Of a stretch of DNA of 64,000 nt, positions 26,458 to 35,292 are shown one piece after another. The position numbers and the translations under genes were made by a program. The notes under the pieces were generated by a model. It was not told the DNA's origin, ran no database searches, and worked only from the letters and a program-made list of their open reading frames with translations. The first letter of the stretch is position 1; every line of letters starts with the position of its first letter. This DNA comes from CAZWSX01 sp964636985 (lineage in GTDB: Bacteria; Planctomycetota; Planctomycetia; Pirellulales; Pirellulaceae), in contig CAZWSX010000021.1 in assembly GCA_964636985.1 (NCBI GenBank), positions 62,001-126,000 on the forward strand, written 5' to 3'.

Positions 26458-27348
26458 CTACCACACATCCGCTGCGGCAACGCGTTTTGCAGCTGCGATT
26501 TCTTCGGTCGGATTGCATTCGAGTCCGACCAGGTCTTTGTAGCCCAGTTCGTAGGCTGCTCGCAGGACGCGGTTGTAGTGGATTTCGCCGGTGCCTGGTT
26601 CGTGGCGGCCGGGGTGGTCGGCTACTTGCAGGTAGCCGACCTGGTCGAAGCCCTCCTTGAGCCGGCCGCAGAGGTCCCCTTCGGTGATTTGCATGTGGTA
26701 CAGGTCCCAGTTGATTTTGACCATCGGCGAGTTCACCGCTCGGCAGATCTTCAGGGCGTCGACGCTTCCGTACAGGCAATGGCCTGGGTGATCGACGCGC
26801 TCGTTCATCGGCTCGAGAATGATCATTACCTTTTCCTTCTCGACGATGGGCGCCGCTTTCTTCAAGGCCGCGATCACCTGCTCGTGCATCTGTTCCTTGG
26901 TGAGCCCTTCGGTGATGTCGCCCGCGACGACGGTCATTTTGCGGCACTTCCAAGTGTGGGCGACGGTGCAGGCCTTTTCGATTGTTTTGAGAAAGTCGGC
27001 TTCGTTTTTCTTATCGTTGAGATGGGGCGAAAATCCCCAGGCGGTGAACTGGGCGACTTCGATGCCAAGCGATTGGGTCAGCTTGGCGATGCCGTCGACG
27101 TCCTTACCTTCGAAGGGCCAAAATTCCACCGCGGGGAAACCCAGCTCCGCCGTCTTCTTGATCCGATCGAGGAAGGGCAACTTGTTCCACCACATCTCGA
27201 TGTTAACGGCGAATTTGGTGTGGGGCGTTTTGCCGATCTTGGAGAGATCCTCGTTCGCGGCCACTCCTGTGTTGGCTTGAATAGCGGAAAGGCCGAGTGC
27301 GCCGGCCGTCGCGGCGGCGCCTACAAAAGTTCGTCGATCGATGGTCAT
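26458..27348 (-). CDS. exported hydroxypyruvate isomerase-like TIM-barrel protein
   Basis: 296 aa with a Tat-like signal (DRRTFVGAAATAGALGLSAI) and then a sugar-phosphate isomerase/epimerase type barrel. Metal and catalytic residues of the hydroxypyruvate isomerase group are visible: E after MIILEPMNERVDHPG, D-x-YHMQ in NWDLYHMQITEG, QVADHPGRHEPGTGE and the late GLECNPTEE. The cytoplasmic relative Hyi interconverts hydroxypyruvate and tartronate semialdehyde; with an export signal the substrate here may be different. It is divergent from the DapA/NAL-type gene. Confidence 0.88.
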   Translation of the reverse strand: MTIDRRTFVGAAATAGALGLSAIQANTGVAANEDLSKIGKTPHTKFAVNIEMWWNKLPFLDRIKKTAELGFPAVEFWPFEGKDVDGIAKLTQSLGIEVAQFTAWGFSPHLNDKKNEADFLKTIEKACTVAHTWKCRKMTVVAGDITEGLTKEQMHEQVIAALKKAAPIVEKEKVMIILEPMNERVDHPGHCLYGSVDALKICRAVNSPMVKINWDLYHMQITEGDLCGRLKEGFDQVGYLQVADHPGRHEPGTGEIHYNRVLRAAYELGYKDLVGLECNPTEEIAAAKRVAAADVW

Positions 27349-27410
27349 AGGGACAGTCTTTCATCTGGGAGAAGCGGCGTGACGAGACGGTCGATTATAA
27401 TCGTCCGCGA

Positions 27411-27511
27411 AGCGGAGGCTCTAGGCTTCAGGCTCCAGGCCTCAGGTCGAGCCAGATAGATTGCCTACCTCCGTTCTCCCTGAAGCCTATAGCCTGACGC
27501 CTGGAGCCTTC
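27411..27511. repeat. R4 repeat, inverted pair
   Basis: GGCTTCAGGCTCCAGGCCTC at the left and CCTGAAGCCTATAGCCTGAC-GCCTGGAGCC at the right are imperfect inverted copies. The right copy ends four bases before the ATG at 27516, so it provides the only upstream GGAG for that gene. Confidence 0.7.
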
Positions 27512-27515
27512 TTTA

Positions 27516-28421
27516 ATGTCTCGCCTGCGTGGAATCATTCCCCCTTTGGCCACTCCGCTGGCTGGTCCCGATGAACTCGATACGCAAGGGCTGCGGCGGT
27601 TGCTCGACCATGTCGTGGCCGGTGGCGTTCATGGCGTGTTCATCCTGGGGACGACGGGCGAGTGCGCCAGCCTTTCGTACCGGCTGCGCTATGAACTCGT
27701 CACGGCGGCGAGCGACCATTTGGCGGGAAAGGTGCCGCTCCTGGTGGGCGTGACCGATTCGTCGCCGGTCGAATCGATCGCGCTTGCCAAGCACGCCAAA
27801 AGCTGCGGCGCGGCGGCCGTGGTTGCTGCGCCGCCTTACTACTTTCCGATTACGCAGCGCGACTTGGCGACGCACTTCGAGCGGCTGGCCGAAGAGTTGC
27901 CGTTGCCGCTGTACTTGTACAACATGCCGTCGTGTACGAAGGCGGTGATTGAGCTTTCGACGTACGAGCGCTGTGCGAAGCTGCCCAACGTGATTGGGAT
28001 TAAAGACTCGGGCGGCGATTACAACGAGTTCCTCAAGCTATTGCCACTGCGGAAGCTTCGCCCCGATTGGTCGCTATTTGTCGGTCCCGAGCGTTTCACG
28101 GCCGACTCGGTGATGGCCGGCGGCGACGGTGGCGTGAACGGCGGATCGAACGTCGCGCCGGCGCTCCTGGTCGCGATGTTCAACGCGGCCGATCGCAAGG
28201 ATGAAGCCGATTTGGCCAAGCAGCGGGCACTGGTTCAACAACTCGGCAAGATTTACGAAGTCGGCGACGATTTTCTGGCCGTGTCGCGCGGTGTGAAGTG
28301 CGCGCTGGCGCACTTGGGCATTTGCAACGACCGGATGGCCCCGCCGTTCCATGCTTACGATGAACTGCGCCGGGCCGAAGTGCGCGGCGTGCTGCAACAC
28401 TTGGGGCTGTTGCCTCGGTAG
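27516..28421 (+). CDS. DapA/N-acetylneuraminate lyase-family aldolase
   Basis: 301 aa, typical of the family. A class I aldolase: the Schiff-base lysine is K163 in NVIGIKDSGG, the assisting Tyr is Y135 in YLYNMPS, and the pyruvate-binding motif is GTTGEC (45-50). The family splits or joins pyruvate and an aldehyde (dihydrodipicolinate, sialic acid, 2-keto-3-deoxy sugar acids). A true lysine-biosynthetic DapA is less likely given the context of catabolic genes and the C-terminal differences. The stop codon TAG at 28419-28421 lies inside an R1 repeat. Confidence 0.92.
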   Translation: MSRLRGIIPPLATPLAGPDELDTQGLRRLLDHVVAGGVHGVFILGTTGECASLSYRLRYELVTAASDHLAGKVPLLVGVTDSSPVESIALAKHAKSCGAAAVVAAPPYYFPITQRDLATHFERLAEELPLPLYLYNMPSCTKAVIELSTYERCAKLPNVIGIKDSGGDYNEFLKLLPLRKLRPDWSLFVGPERFTADSVMAGGDGGVNGGSNVAPALLVAMFNAADRKDEADLAKQRALVQQLGKIYEVGDDFLAVSRGVKCALAHLGICNDRMAPPFHAYDELRRAEVRGVLQHLGLLPR

Positions 28422-28510
28422 CCGCGTTCGCCAGAACGCGGAAGGTGCGGTCACAACCTGCAAGGCAACAAGGTCCTGCAGGGCATCCGCACTTTTGGCG
28501 AGTGCGGCTA
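28418..28510. repeat. R1 double-hairpin repeat overlapping a stop codon
   Basis: The left arm GTAGCCGCGTTCGCCAGAAC begins inside the aldolase stop codon; the right arm CCGCACTTTTGGCGAGTGCG ends at GGCTAT. Both arms are hairpins of about 7 bp with GCCA or TTTGG loops. Confidence 0.78.
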
Positions 28511-28594
28511 TATGCCGAGCAGACCGGCCATCTTTCGTGGGTTATCATCATCCAAGCCTATGTATCCATTTGGCGTTCCTTGGGGTCCTATCGC

Positions 28595-29881
28595 ATGCTC
28601 CGAACAAGCTGGCTTTCGCTCTCGGCATTTCTGGTTGCGCTAGTGGTCTCGGCCGGTGTCACTGCTGCCCAGGACAAAGGGATCGCCGATTTTCCTAAGC
28701 TCTCGGCCAGTACGGATTGGCCTTGGTGGCGCGGGCCTTCGCGGAATGGAATGGCTGCCGAGGGATCGTTTTCGGGCAAATTCAAAGAGGCGGATGCCAA
28801 GTGGAAGGCCAGTGTGCCGGGCCGCGGGCACTCTTCACCGGTGGTGGTAGGCGATCGAGTGTTTCTCACGACCGCGGAAATGAACGGCCAGAAGCAGTTC
28901 GTGTTGGCCTACAACCGCCAGACGGGCAAGCCTCTTTGGAAGGAGCAACTCAATCAAGGTGGTTTCCCGGCTGAGAATCATGCCAAGAACACGGAAGCGA
29001 CTCCGACGGTTGCCTGCGACGGCGAGCGATTGTTCGCGACGTTCTTCCATCACGAAGCCATCACGCTCTCGGCGCTCAGTCTGGATGGAAAGAAGGTTTG
29101 GGAAAAGAACATCGGGCACTTTAATCCGCAGCGGTATAAGTATGGTTATGCCCCTAGCCCGCTGGTCTATCGCGATCGGGTGATTGTCACCGCCGAGTAC
29201 GACGGCGATAGCTTCATCGTTGCGCTAAAGCGCGACAAGGGGGACGAAATCTGGCGGATCAAGCGCCCCAGCAACATCACGTTTTCGTCGCCTGTGGTTG
29301 CTCATGTTGGCGGCAAGGATCAGTTGCTCTTGAGCGGTGCGGGGAAGGTTTCTTCGTACGATCCTGCCAATGGTCAACCGCTGTGGTCGGTCGATGGGAC
29401 CACTGCCGCGACGTGCGGCACGATGGTATGGGACGGCGATATTGTTTTCGCGAGCGGCGGATATCCCGACTCGCAAACGATTGCCGTCGAAGCCAAAGGG
29501 AGCGGCAAAGTGCTGTGGAGCAACAATCAGAAGTGCTACGAGGAGTCGATGATCGTCGTTGACGGCCACTTGTATGCATTGACTGGTGCGGGCGTTCTGT
29601 TTTGCTGGAACGCAACCACTGGCAAGGAAATGTGGAAGCAGCGGCTCAAGGGGCCCGTGAGCGCGTCGCCTGTTTACGCGGGCGGGAATATCTATTGGGC
29701 CAACGAACTTGGCTCGCTCTATGTCTTCAAGGCGAATCCCAAGAAGTACGAGCAGGTGGCGGAGAACAAGATCGGCACCGATTCGTTCCCCAGCCCCGCC
29801 GCGGCCGGCGGGCAGATCTTCTTGCGAGTCGCCCACGGTTCAGGCGACAAACGGCAAGAGACGCTTTATTGCTTTGAGTAG
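28595..29881 (+). CDS. exported PQQ-like beta-propeller protein
   Basis: 428 aa from the ATG at 28595; the open frame upstream runs through repeat DNA. A signal peptide (about 1-23, ending VTAAQ) leads to a propeller built of quinoprotein-type blades: WPWWRGPSRNGM, VFLTTAEMNGQKQFVLAYNR, FATFFHHEAITLSALSLDGK, VFASGGYPDSQTIAVEAKG and YALTGAGVLFCWNATTGKEM. Such planctomycete proteins rarely have the full PQQ-enzyme active site, so this is better seen as a secreted propeller of unknown ligand. A PHP-domain gene follows. Confidence 0.88.
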   Translation: MLRTSWLSLSAFLVALVVSAGVTAAQDKGIADFPKLSASTDWPWWRGPSRNGMAAEGSFSGKFKEADAKWKASVPGRGHSSPVVVGDRVFLTTAEMNGQKQFVLAYNRQTGKPLWKEQLNQGGFPAENHAKNTEATPTVACDGERLFATFFHHEAITLSALSLDGKKVWEKNIGHFNPQRYKYGYAPSPLVYRDRVIVTAEYDGDSFIVALKRDKGDEIWRIKRPSNITFSSPVVAHVGGKDQLLLSGAGKVSSYDPANGQPLWSVDGTTAATCGTMVWDGDIVFASGGYPDSQTIAVEAKGSGKVLWSNNQKCYEESMIVVDGHLYALTGAGVLFCWNATTGKEMWKQRLKGPVSASPVYAGGNIYWANELGSLYVFKANPKKYEQVAENKIGTDSFPSPAAAGGQIFLRVAHGSGDKRQETLYCFE

Positions 29882-29921
29882 GATTTAAAGTAGCACGGAC
29901 ATTCTTTCAGGCGACGTGATT

Positions 29922-31226
29922 ATGCAGTTTCGCGTGTTTTGTTTGGCGACGATCATCCTTAGCGTTGTTGCAACGCTTCGTGGCGATGATCCTGTTCCGG
30001 CTAATCCGGCGCTACGGTGGTTCAAGGGGAATCTCCATACGCATTCGCTGTGGAGCGATGGGAATGATTTTCCGGAGATGATCTCCGAGTGGTATCGCGT
30101 GCGCGATTACAACTTCCTGGCCATGTCGGACCACAACACGCTGGCCGAGGGGCAAAAGTGGATGAAGGCCGACGCCATTCTCAAACGTGGCGATGCTGAG
30201 ACCATCAACAAATATCAAACTCGCTTTGGCGGCGGGTGGGTCGAGCAGCGCGGCGAAGGAGCGGAGCTGGAAGTCCGGCTCAAGCCGCTTGAAGAGTATC
30301 GCGCGCTGGTGGAGGAGCGCGGGAAGTTCATGTTGTTTCAGGCGGAGGAAGTAACCGACAACGCCGAGGGGAAGCCCGTCCATTTGAACGCGACAAACCT
30401 GGCCGAAGTCATCAAGCCGCTAGGGGGCCGCACGGTCGTAGAAGCTGCTGCGGCGAATGTTCGCGCGGTCGATGAGCAGGCTAAGAAAAAGGGACGCGAG
30501 ATGATGATCCATCTCAACCATCCCAACTTCGGCTACGCGTTCACGGCGGAAGAATTGGCCGAGATCGTGACCGAACGATTCTTCGAGGTTTACAACGGGC
30601 ACCCGGGAGTGAATCACAAAGGGGACAAGGTCCATGCTGGAGTCGAGCGGATTTGGGATATCGCGCTGACGCTGCGGATCGGCGAAATGCGGGCGCCTGC
30701 CCTGTATGGCATCGCGACCGATGATTCGCACGAGTATCACGGGAAAGGTGGAAGCCGTCCGGGCCGTGGTTGGGTGATGGTGGAGTCGCGGTATCTGTCG
30801 CCTGAACACATTATCAAGGGGATCAAGGCGGGCCGGTTCTACGCCAGCAGTGGTGTGACGCTCAAGCAGTTTGCGTTCAACCAAGAGACGCAGGAGTTCA
30901 CGCTCGAAATCGACGGCGAGGAAGGGGTGACTTACGAGACGGAATTCATTGGCACCGAGGTTGCCGCCGATCGCAAGGCGGAGCCGGTGGTCGACAAAGA
31001 AGGCAAGGAGGTTCGCACGACTCGTATTTACTCGAGCGAAATCGGTAAGACGTTCTCTAAGGTGCAGGGGACGACTGCGAAGTTCAAACTCAAGGGGAAC
31101 GAACTGTATGTTCGCGCCACCGTGACCGCCAGCAAGCCGCCGGTCGATCCGTCATTTGAAGGGCAACACGCTCAGGCGTGGCTACAGCCGGTTGGTTGGG
31201 AGAAGCATGTTGAGAGTGGAAAGTAG
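29922..31226 (+). CDS. exported PHP-domain protein
   Basis: 434 aa from the ATG at 29922 (a GTG at 29916 is an alternative). A signal peptide covers about residues 1-22 (CLATIILSVVATLRG-D). The PHP metal-binding motifs are present: HTHSLWSDG, AMSDHNTL, HLNHPNFG and TDDSHEYH, so a phosphoesterase-like trinuclear metal site is likely. The C-terminal 130 residues (after GIKAGRFYASSGV) are beta-rich and contact nothing recognisable. It is 40 bp after the PQQ-propeller gene and may share its transcript. Substrate unknown. Confidence 0.9.
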   Translation: MQFRVFCLATIILSVVATLRGDDPVPANPALRWFKGNLHTHSLWSDGNDFPEMISEWYRVRDYNFLAMSDHNTLAEGQKWMKADAILKRGDAETINKYQTRFGGGWVEQRGEGAELEVRLKPLEEYRALVEERGKFMLFQAEEVTDNAEGKPVHLNATNLAEVIKPLGGRTVVEAAAANVRAVDEQAKKKGREMMIHLNHPNFGYAFTAEELAEIVTERFFEVYNGHPGVNHKGDKVHAGVERIWDIALTLRIGEMRAPALYGIATDDSHEYHGKGGSRPGRGWVMVESRYLSPEHIIKGIKAGRFYASSGVTLKQFAFNQETQEFTLEIDGEEGVTYETEFIGTEVAADRKAEPVVDKEGKEVRTTRIYSSEIGKTFSKVQGTTAKFKLKGNELYVRATVTASKPPVDPSFEGQHAQAWLQPVGWEKHVESGK

Positions 31227-31233
31227 CGCACAC

Positions 31234-31327
31234 GTAGCCGCACTCGCGTAGAGTGCGAGGCCCTGCGGGTGCGTTTTTGGCTTGCAGGTTGGGGCCGCAC
31301 CTTCCGCGTTCTGGTGAACGCGGCTAC
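31234..31327. repeat. R1 double-hairpin repeat
   Basis: GTAGCCGCACTCGCGTAGAG opens and CGTTCTGGTGAACGCGGCTA-C closes the unit, filling the gap between two convergent genes. A half arm of the same type lies at 32351-32374. Confidence 0.75.
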
Positions 31328-31336
31328 CTGGGGGCG

Positions 31337-31714
31337 TTACGTTGCGAGCAGGCGCTGTAGTGCCGCGACGCACTTAGTGAGCGAGCGTGCGGCCATTTGG
31401 AAGTTCATGTGGCCCGAGACTTCGGGCTGGATCTCCACGAACAACTCGGCTGCTTGCCGGGCTTTGGAGAATTTCTTGCGCGCGATTCGCAAGTATTCGG
31501 CGCCGTCGTTGGCGGCCAAGGCGGGGCCGAGGGCCAGCATGAAGTCGTAGAGCTCGCGGTGGACTTCGGCGAGTTCTTCGTCCTCGCGGGCTTCGTCGGA
31601 GTGCTTGAGGAAGGTCCGCACCATCCACATGTGCGCGACTTCCTCATCGACTGCTCGCATCAGCGCGAGCAAGTTGGCCGACGAACTTTCGGGATCTGTT
31701 TCGGAAGCAGACAC
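31337..31714 (-). CDS. small helical protein of unknown function
   Basis: 125 aa, GTG start at 31712-31714. The sequence is almost wholly alpha-helical (LLALMRAVDEEVAHMWMVRT, AEVHRELYDFMLALGPAL, ARKKFSKARQAAELFVEI), without signal peptide or membrane segment, so it is likely a cytoplasmic helical bundle. No family is recognised. It begins 9 bp after the stop of the DMT-like membrane protein gene and is probably co-transcribed with it. Confidence 0.65.
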   Translation of the reverse strand: MSASETDPESSSANLLALMRAVDEEVAHMWMVRTFLKHSDEAREDEELAEVHRELYDFMLALGPALAANDGAEYLRIARKKFSKARQAAELFVEIQPEVSGHMNFQMAARSLTKCVAALQRLLAT

Positions 31715-31723
31715 GGGGCGCTT

Positions 31724-32239
31724 CTACGATTTGGGCGCTTCGGCAGCGTGCGGCGCCGCTTTGCCGCCTGGCGAAGGTGGATGGGCGTGTGGCGTGTAGT
31801 AGGCGACGAGGATGATCGAGACAAACATCCCTGCAATGCCCACAAAGAGCATCGGGTTCACTTGCGATTTTGTCGTGACCATGGCCGCGATCGCCGCTAC
31901 CGTCACCGCTGTGCCGAAGACAATGGGCATTACGATCTGCGGCATCGCGGTGCCGCCGGTGAACATGGCCAGCGTGAGAGCGAGGGCGCCGAAGGCTCCC
32001 AGCGATCCAGCAGCAAAGCCCCAGCTCATTCCTTGTGGGGTAAAGCTGAAGTTGTCACCCTTGAGCTTCATCCCGACAACGCCGCCAATGATTCCCCACA
32101 CGAGATACGCGACGCCGATCATCACGTAGGGTTTGAAAACGCTCTTTTCAAATGTCCGTGCGGGGGCCAAAACGGGTCCGTAAACGCCCCAGAACAAGCC
32201 GGTCAGCAGTGCAAACACAACGGGTAAATACGACTTCAT
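31724..32239 (-). CDS. membrane protein with half-size DMT/EamA-like layout
   Basis: 171 aa with five hydrophobic segments, the first a possible uncleaved signal (SYLPVVFALLTGLFWGVYGP). The FALLTGLFWGVYGPVL opening and Gly-rich helices resemble one half of a drug/metabolite transporter. The C-terminal tail is Pro/His/Ala-rich (HAHPPSPGGKAAPHAAEA). A five-helix single unit would need to dimerise to transport, as small DMT proteins do. Substrate unknown; the helical protein gene follows 9 bp downstream. Confidence 0.75.
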   Translation of the reverse strand: MKSYLPVVFALLTGLFWGVYGPVLAPARTFEKSVFKPYVMIGVAYLVWGIIGGVVGMKLKGDNFSFTPQGMSWGFAAGSLGAFGALALTLAMFTGGTAMPQIVMPIVFGTAVTVAAIAAMVTTKSQVNPMLFVGIAGMFVSIILVAYYTPHAHPPSPGGKAAPHAAEAPKS

Positions 32240-32395
32240 CGGCTGGAATCTCTCACGTACGGCGGGAAGGAAAGGAGACTCGCCAGTTTAACTCAAGGTG
32301 CGGCCGGAGTCTTGGGCATATGGCTGTCCTGGAAGTGGTGGCCGAACCTCTCGCGTTCTGGTGAACGCGGCTACGGCTTTGCGGCTATCCGGGGG

Positions 32396-34273
32396 TTAGG
32401 ACAGCCCTTGAGACGAGTCGTCGGGCGAAGGATCGCCTAGTTCGCGTTCGTTCGGTGATCCGCCGCCGTCTTTGGTGTCGGCCTCTTCTTCGGCGGTCAG
32501 TTCCTCGTCGCTGATGACCGGCTCGCCCCAATCGAGTTCGAACTTGGCTTTGCACTTGTTGCACGAAACGCTTTTGCCGAGGTACTCGGCCGGCGCGGTG
32601 GCCACTTTGGTGCACTTGGGGCACTTTACGCGAACCCGCATGGGGTGACGTTCGGCCTCGGTGAACCACTCGTCACTGATGCCGTCGAACTCGATGTCGT
32701 TCGCTTCCAGAGTCGTCAATAACTCCTTTGTAATCGGCGTGACACCGACGATCCGGTTTGCCAGGCGGCGGATGGAGTCTTCGAAAACGTTGCGGGCTGC
32801 CCGGCCGTTGCCGAAGTGCTCGTCCCGCTCGTCGTACCAATGCCGGAAGCCTCGCAGCAACTTGACGCGGGCGGCCGAGGGAATGGTGTATTGGCTCTTC
32901 TTGCACATCGATTCGAAGATGCGGCCGAGCTCCTCGGGCGTGTAATCGGGGAACTCCAGCTGCGTCGCGATCCGGCTGGTGAGCCCTGGATTCACTTGCA
33001 GCATTCGCTTCATGGGGCCGGAGTAGCCCGCCAGGATGACGCACACGCGGTTGCGGTCGTCTTCCATGCGCTTCACAAGAGCTTGGAGCGCCTCTTGGCC
33101 GAAGACATCTTCGTTCGATTGCATCGAGAGGGTGTAGGCCTCGTCGATGAACAAGATGCCGTCGAGTGCTTCGTCGATTTTTTTGTGCGTCCGCGGACCC
33201 GTTTGTCCGGCGTACTTGGCGACGAGACCGGAGCGATCGGTCTCGATCAAGTGTCCCTTGGCCAGGATGTTCATGGCTTGGAAGATTTTGCCGACGATCC
33301 GCGCGACTGTGGTTTTGCCGGTCCCGGGATTGCCGTTGAAGCACATGTGGAGCGTGAGATCGACCTTCGGCAGTCCGGCGGCTTCGCGCTTGCGTTGCAG
33401 ATCGAGATAGTTGACGAGCGTGCGGATCTCTTTCTTGATGCCGTTGAGTCCGATCAGCCCTTCCAGTTCAGCCAGGCTCTCTTGGAGCGTTGGCTTCTTC
33501 TCGTTGACGGGGGGCGGCTTGGGCTTCTCGTCTTCCTCTTCGTCGTCGTCCTCGTCTCCGCTGCGGCGTTTTTCTTTTTTCGGTTTATCGCTGGAGGGGC
33601 GATCGCTGCCAACAATCTTAGGGCCACGGCCACCCAAGAGCGCACCGAGATCGATCTCGTTCGATTTGACATCTGGCAGTTCGAGCACACTGGCGGTGGT
33701 AGCGCGAGGGTCGATGGGGGGCTCGCTCCCATCGTTGCGGCGGGCGTCGAGACGCAGGGGGCGCAAGTGGGAATCGATTTCGTTTTGCAGATAGCGGAGG
33801 AGCGCTTCTTCGCTGTTGGCGATTTGTCCATCGCACTTGGCGACGAGGTTGCCTAGCCGCATCACAATGGTTTCGAGTTCGGCCGTTCGCGCTTGGAGCG
33901 GCTGCAAATCGCAAAAGGGCTTGATGAGACTGAACCAGGTGACCGAGCGGAGGTTTTGTGCCACCTCGAGGGCAGCTTCTTTGAGCGCTTCGCCGGTGAC
34001 GGGCTGTTCCCAAACGTGCTCGAAGAGGACTTCGGTAAGCCGGCGTTCGGGGGCGGTCCAACGGAAGTCGGCTTCGACGAGGCTCAACACGACTTTCAGC
34101 ACGAGACCCTTGTGGAGGTCGTCCATGCTGGTGGCGAATTCGACGACGCCTGTGCCGAGCTGCTTGGGATAGCGTTCGACCATTTGCTTGGCGCTATCGA
34201 CGTAGAGCGCCTTGCACGCCTTGAGCGTTGCGCGGAATGCTTTTTCGATCTCGTCAAAGTTGTCGTCGAACAT
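32396..34273 (-). CDS. TerB-like / CbbX-SpoVK-type AAA ATPase / zinc ribbon fusion
   Basis: 625 aa, cytoplasmic. Residues about 50-175 look like TerB-type helical repeats (LVLKVVLSLVEADFRW and MRLGNLVAKCDGQIANSEEA). A charged, acidic linker (176-260, with DEDDDEEEDEK) leads to an AAA domain of the CbxX/CfqX-SpoVK group (about 262-545): Walker A GNPGTGKTT at 314-322, Walker B ILFIDEAYTL at 373-382 and arginine-rich RNVFEDSIRRLANR. The tail has a four-Cys zinc ribbon (C551, C554, C571, C574). Relatives remodel Rubisco or act in sporulation, but this combination is unusual. It stands alone; an R5/R7 repeat lies upstream. Confidence 0.85.
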   Translation of the reverse strand: MFDDNFDEIEKAFRATLKACKALYVDSAKQMVERYPKQLGTGVVEFATSMDDLHKGLVLKVVLSLVEADFRWTAPERRLTEVLFEHVWEQPVTGEALKEAALEVAQNLRSVTWFSLIKPFCDLQPLQARTAELETIVMRLGNLVAKCDGQIANSEEALLRYLQNEIDSHLRPLRLDARRNDGSEPPIDPRATTASVLELPDVKSNEIDLGALLGGRGPKIVGSDRPSSDKPKKEKRRSGDEDDDEEEDEKPKPPPVNEKKPTLQESLAELEGLIGLNGIKKEIRTLVNYLDLQRKREAAGLPKVDLTLHMCFNGNPGTGKTTVARIVGKIFQAMNILAKGHLIETDRSGLVAKYAGQTGPRTHKKIDEALDGILFIDEAYTLSMQSNEDVFGQEALQALVKRMEDDRNRVCVILAGYSGPMKRMLQVNPGLTSRIATQLEFPDYTPEELGRIFESMCKKSQYTIPSAARVKLLRGFRHWYDERDEHFGNGRAARNVFEDSIRRLANRIVGVTPITKELLTTLEANDIEFDGISDEWFTEAERHPMRVRVKCPKCTKVATAPAEYLGKSVSCNKCKAKFELDWGEPVISDEELTAEEEADTKDGGGSPNERELGDPSPDDSSQGLS

Positions 34274-34518
34274 GGTGAGCTACAAATCCAAATTAGCTTT
34301 CGAACCGGCCCTTAGTTCTTCTTCCTGATTTTTTGAAACACGCAGATCAAGGAGGAATAGGAAGATAGGTAGCGACGATGCTTCACTTCGCAAGTCAAAA
34401 ATCAGCATTCATCAATCGATTAACACCTTCGCGACTGCAACGCGACAACGACGAGCGCGCCACTCCTCTTCCTTCCCCTCTCGGAGACCTCTGTGTCCTC
34501 TGTGGCAAAAACGCTGAG
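34274..34518. other. intergenic region with R7 and R5 repeats
   Basis: R7 (AAAAATCAGCATTCATCAAT..., 34404-34432) is followed by R5 (CTCTGTGTCCTCTGTGGCAA..., 34473-34511), the same pairing as in the 16269-16420 element. No gene is seen. Confidence 0.6.
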
Positions 34519-35292
34519 TCAGTTCGATGCGACGATGACGCGGTCTTTTAGTTCGATACACAACGGGTCGTCGTCGGGGCCACAGAAGCCGACGTGCCGG
34601 TGGCGGCGCCATCCTTCCGCGTACTGAAAAATGCTGCCACCGATTCTACCCAATTCGGCATCCAGATCGCGCATGGTTTGCAGGTACGAGTCTTGGCCTT
34701 GGCTCTCGTCGAGCCAGTCTTTTTGGCTCGCATGTTTGGCTAGCAGTTGGGCTTTCTTCTCGATCAGGTCGGTCACGTTGACGACGATGCCGGGCTCGAC
34801 GAGGTTCCCCATCGGCTCGCGGTGCTGGTACGGCTGGGCGTGATAGACCGTGACGTTGCCTTCGTAAATCGGCTCGGGCGGATCGACTTCGAAGTTGGGC
34901 ATCCCGCGCGAGAACGCGGCCGTGACCGCCAGCCGGCACGTGTTGGTGTGGTCTTCCATGTAGTCGACCGGCGCATGCGTCAGCACGATGTTCGGTCGCG
35001 CTTGTCGCACAATCGATGCTACTTTCAGCAGCGTGGGTCGATCGTAGAAGATCTCCAGGTCGTTGCAGATGCTCTCGTGGTAGACGGCGCCTAAGGCTTT
35101 CGCCGCGGCGATGGCTTCCTGACGGCGGATGCGAGTGATCGTTTCGCGGTCGTATTTGCTGGTTCCGCAACAGCCGTTGGCCAGGTTGCAGTAATGGATG
35201 TCCCAACCCTTGCCGCGGAGCGCAAGGAGCGTCCCGGCCATCAGGAACTCGATGTCGTCAGGATGTGCGGCGATGGCCAAAACGCTGGGCAT
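34519..35292 (-). CDS. PIG-L/LmbE-family deacetylase
   Basis: 257 aa. The zinc motif AHPDD (9-13) opens the protein, and the third ligand is the His in YMEDHTNTCR. Family members remove N-acetyl groups from sugar derivatives (GlcNAc-inositol, mycothiol and bacillithiol precursors, lincosamide intermediates). The C-terminus carries the GCCGTSKYDR loop near the start and an SQGQDSYLQTMRDLDAELGR helix, common in bacterial PIG-L proteins of unknown substrate. No signal peptide. It stands alone. Confidence 0.92.
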   Translation of the reverse strand: MPSVLAIAAHPDDIEFLMAGTLLALRGKGWDIHYCNLANGCCGTSKYDRETITRIRRQEAIAAAKALGAVYHESICNDLEIFYDRPTLLKVASIVRQARPNIVLTHAPVDYMEDHTNTCRLAVTAAFSRGMPNFEVDPPEPIYEGNVTVYHAQPYQHREPMGNLVEPGIVVNVTDLIEKKAQLLAKHASQKDWLDESQGQDSYLQTMRDLDAELGRIGGSIFQYAEGWRRHRHVGFCGPDDDPLCIELKDRVIVASN

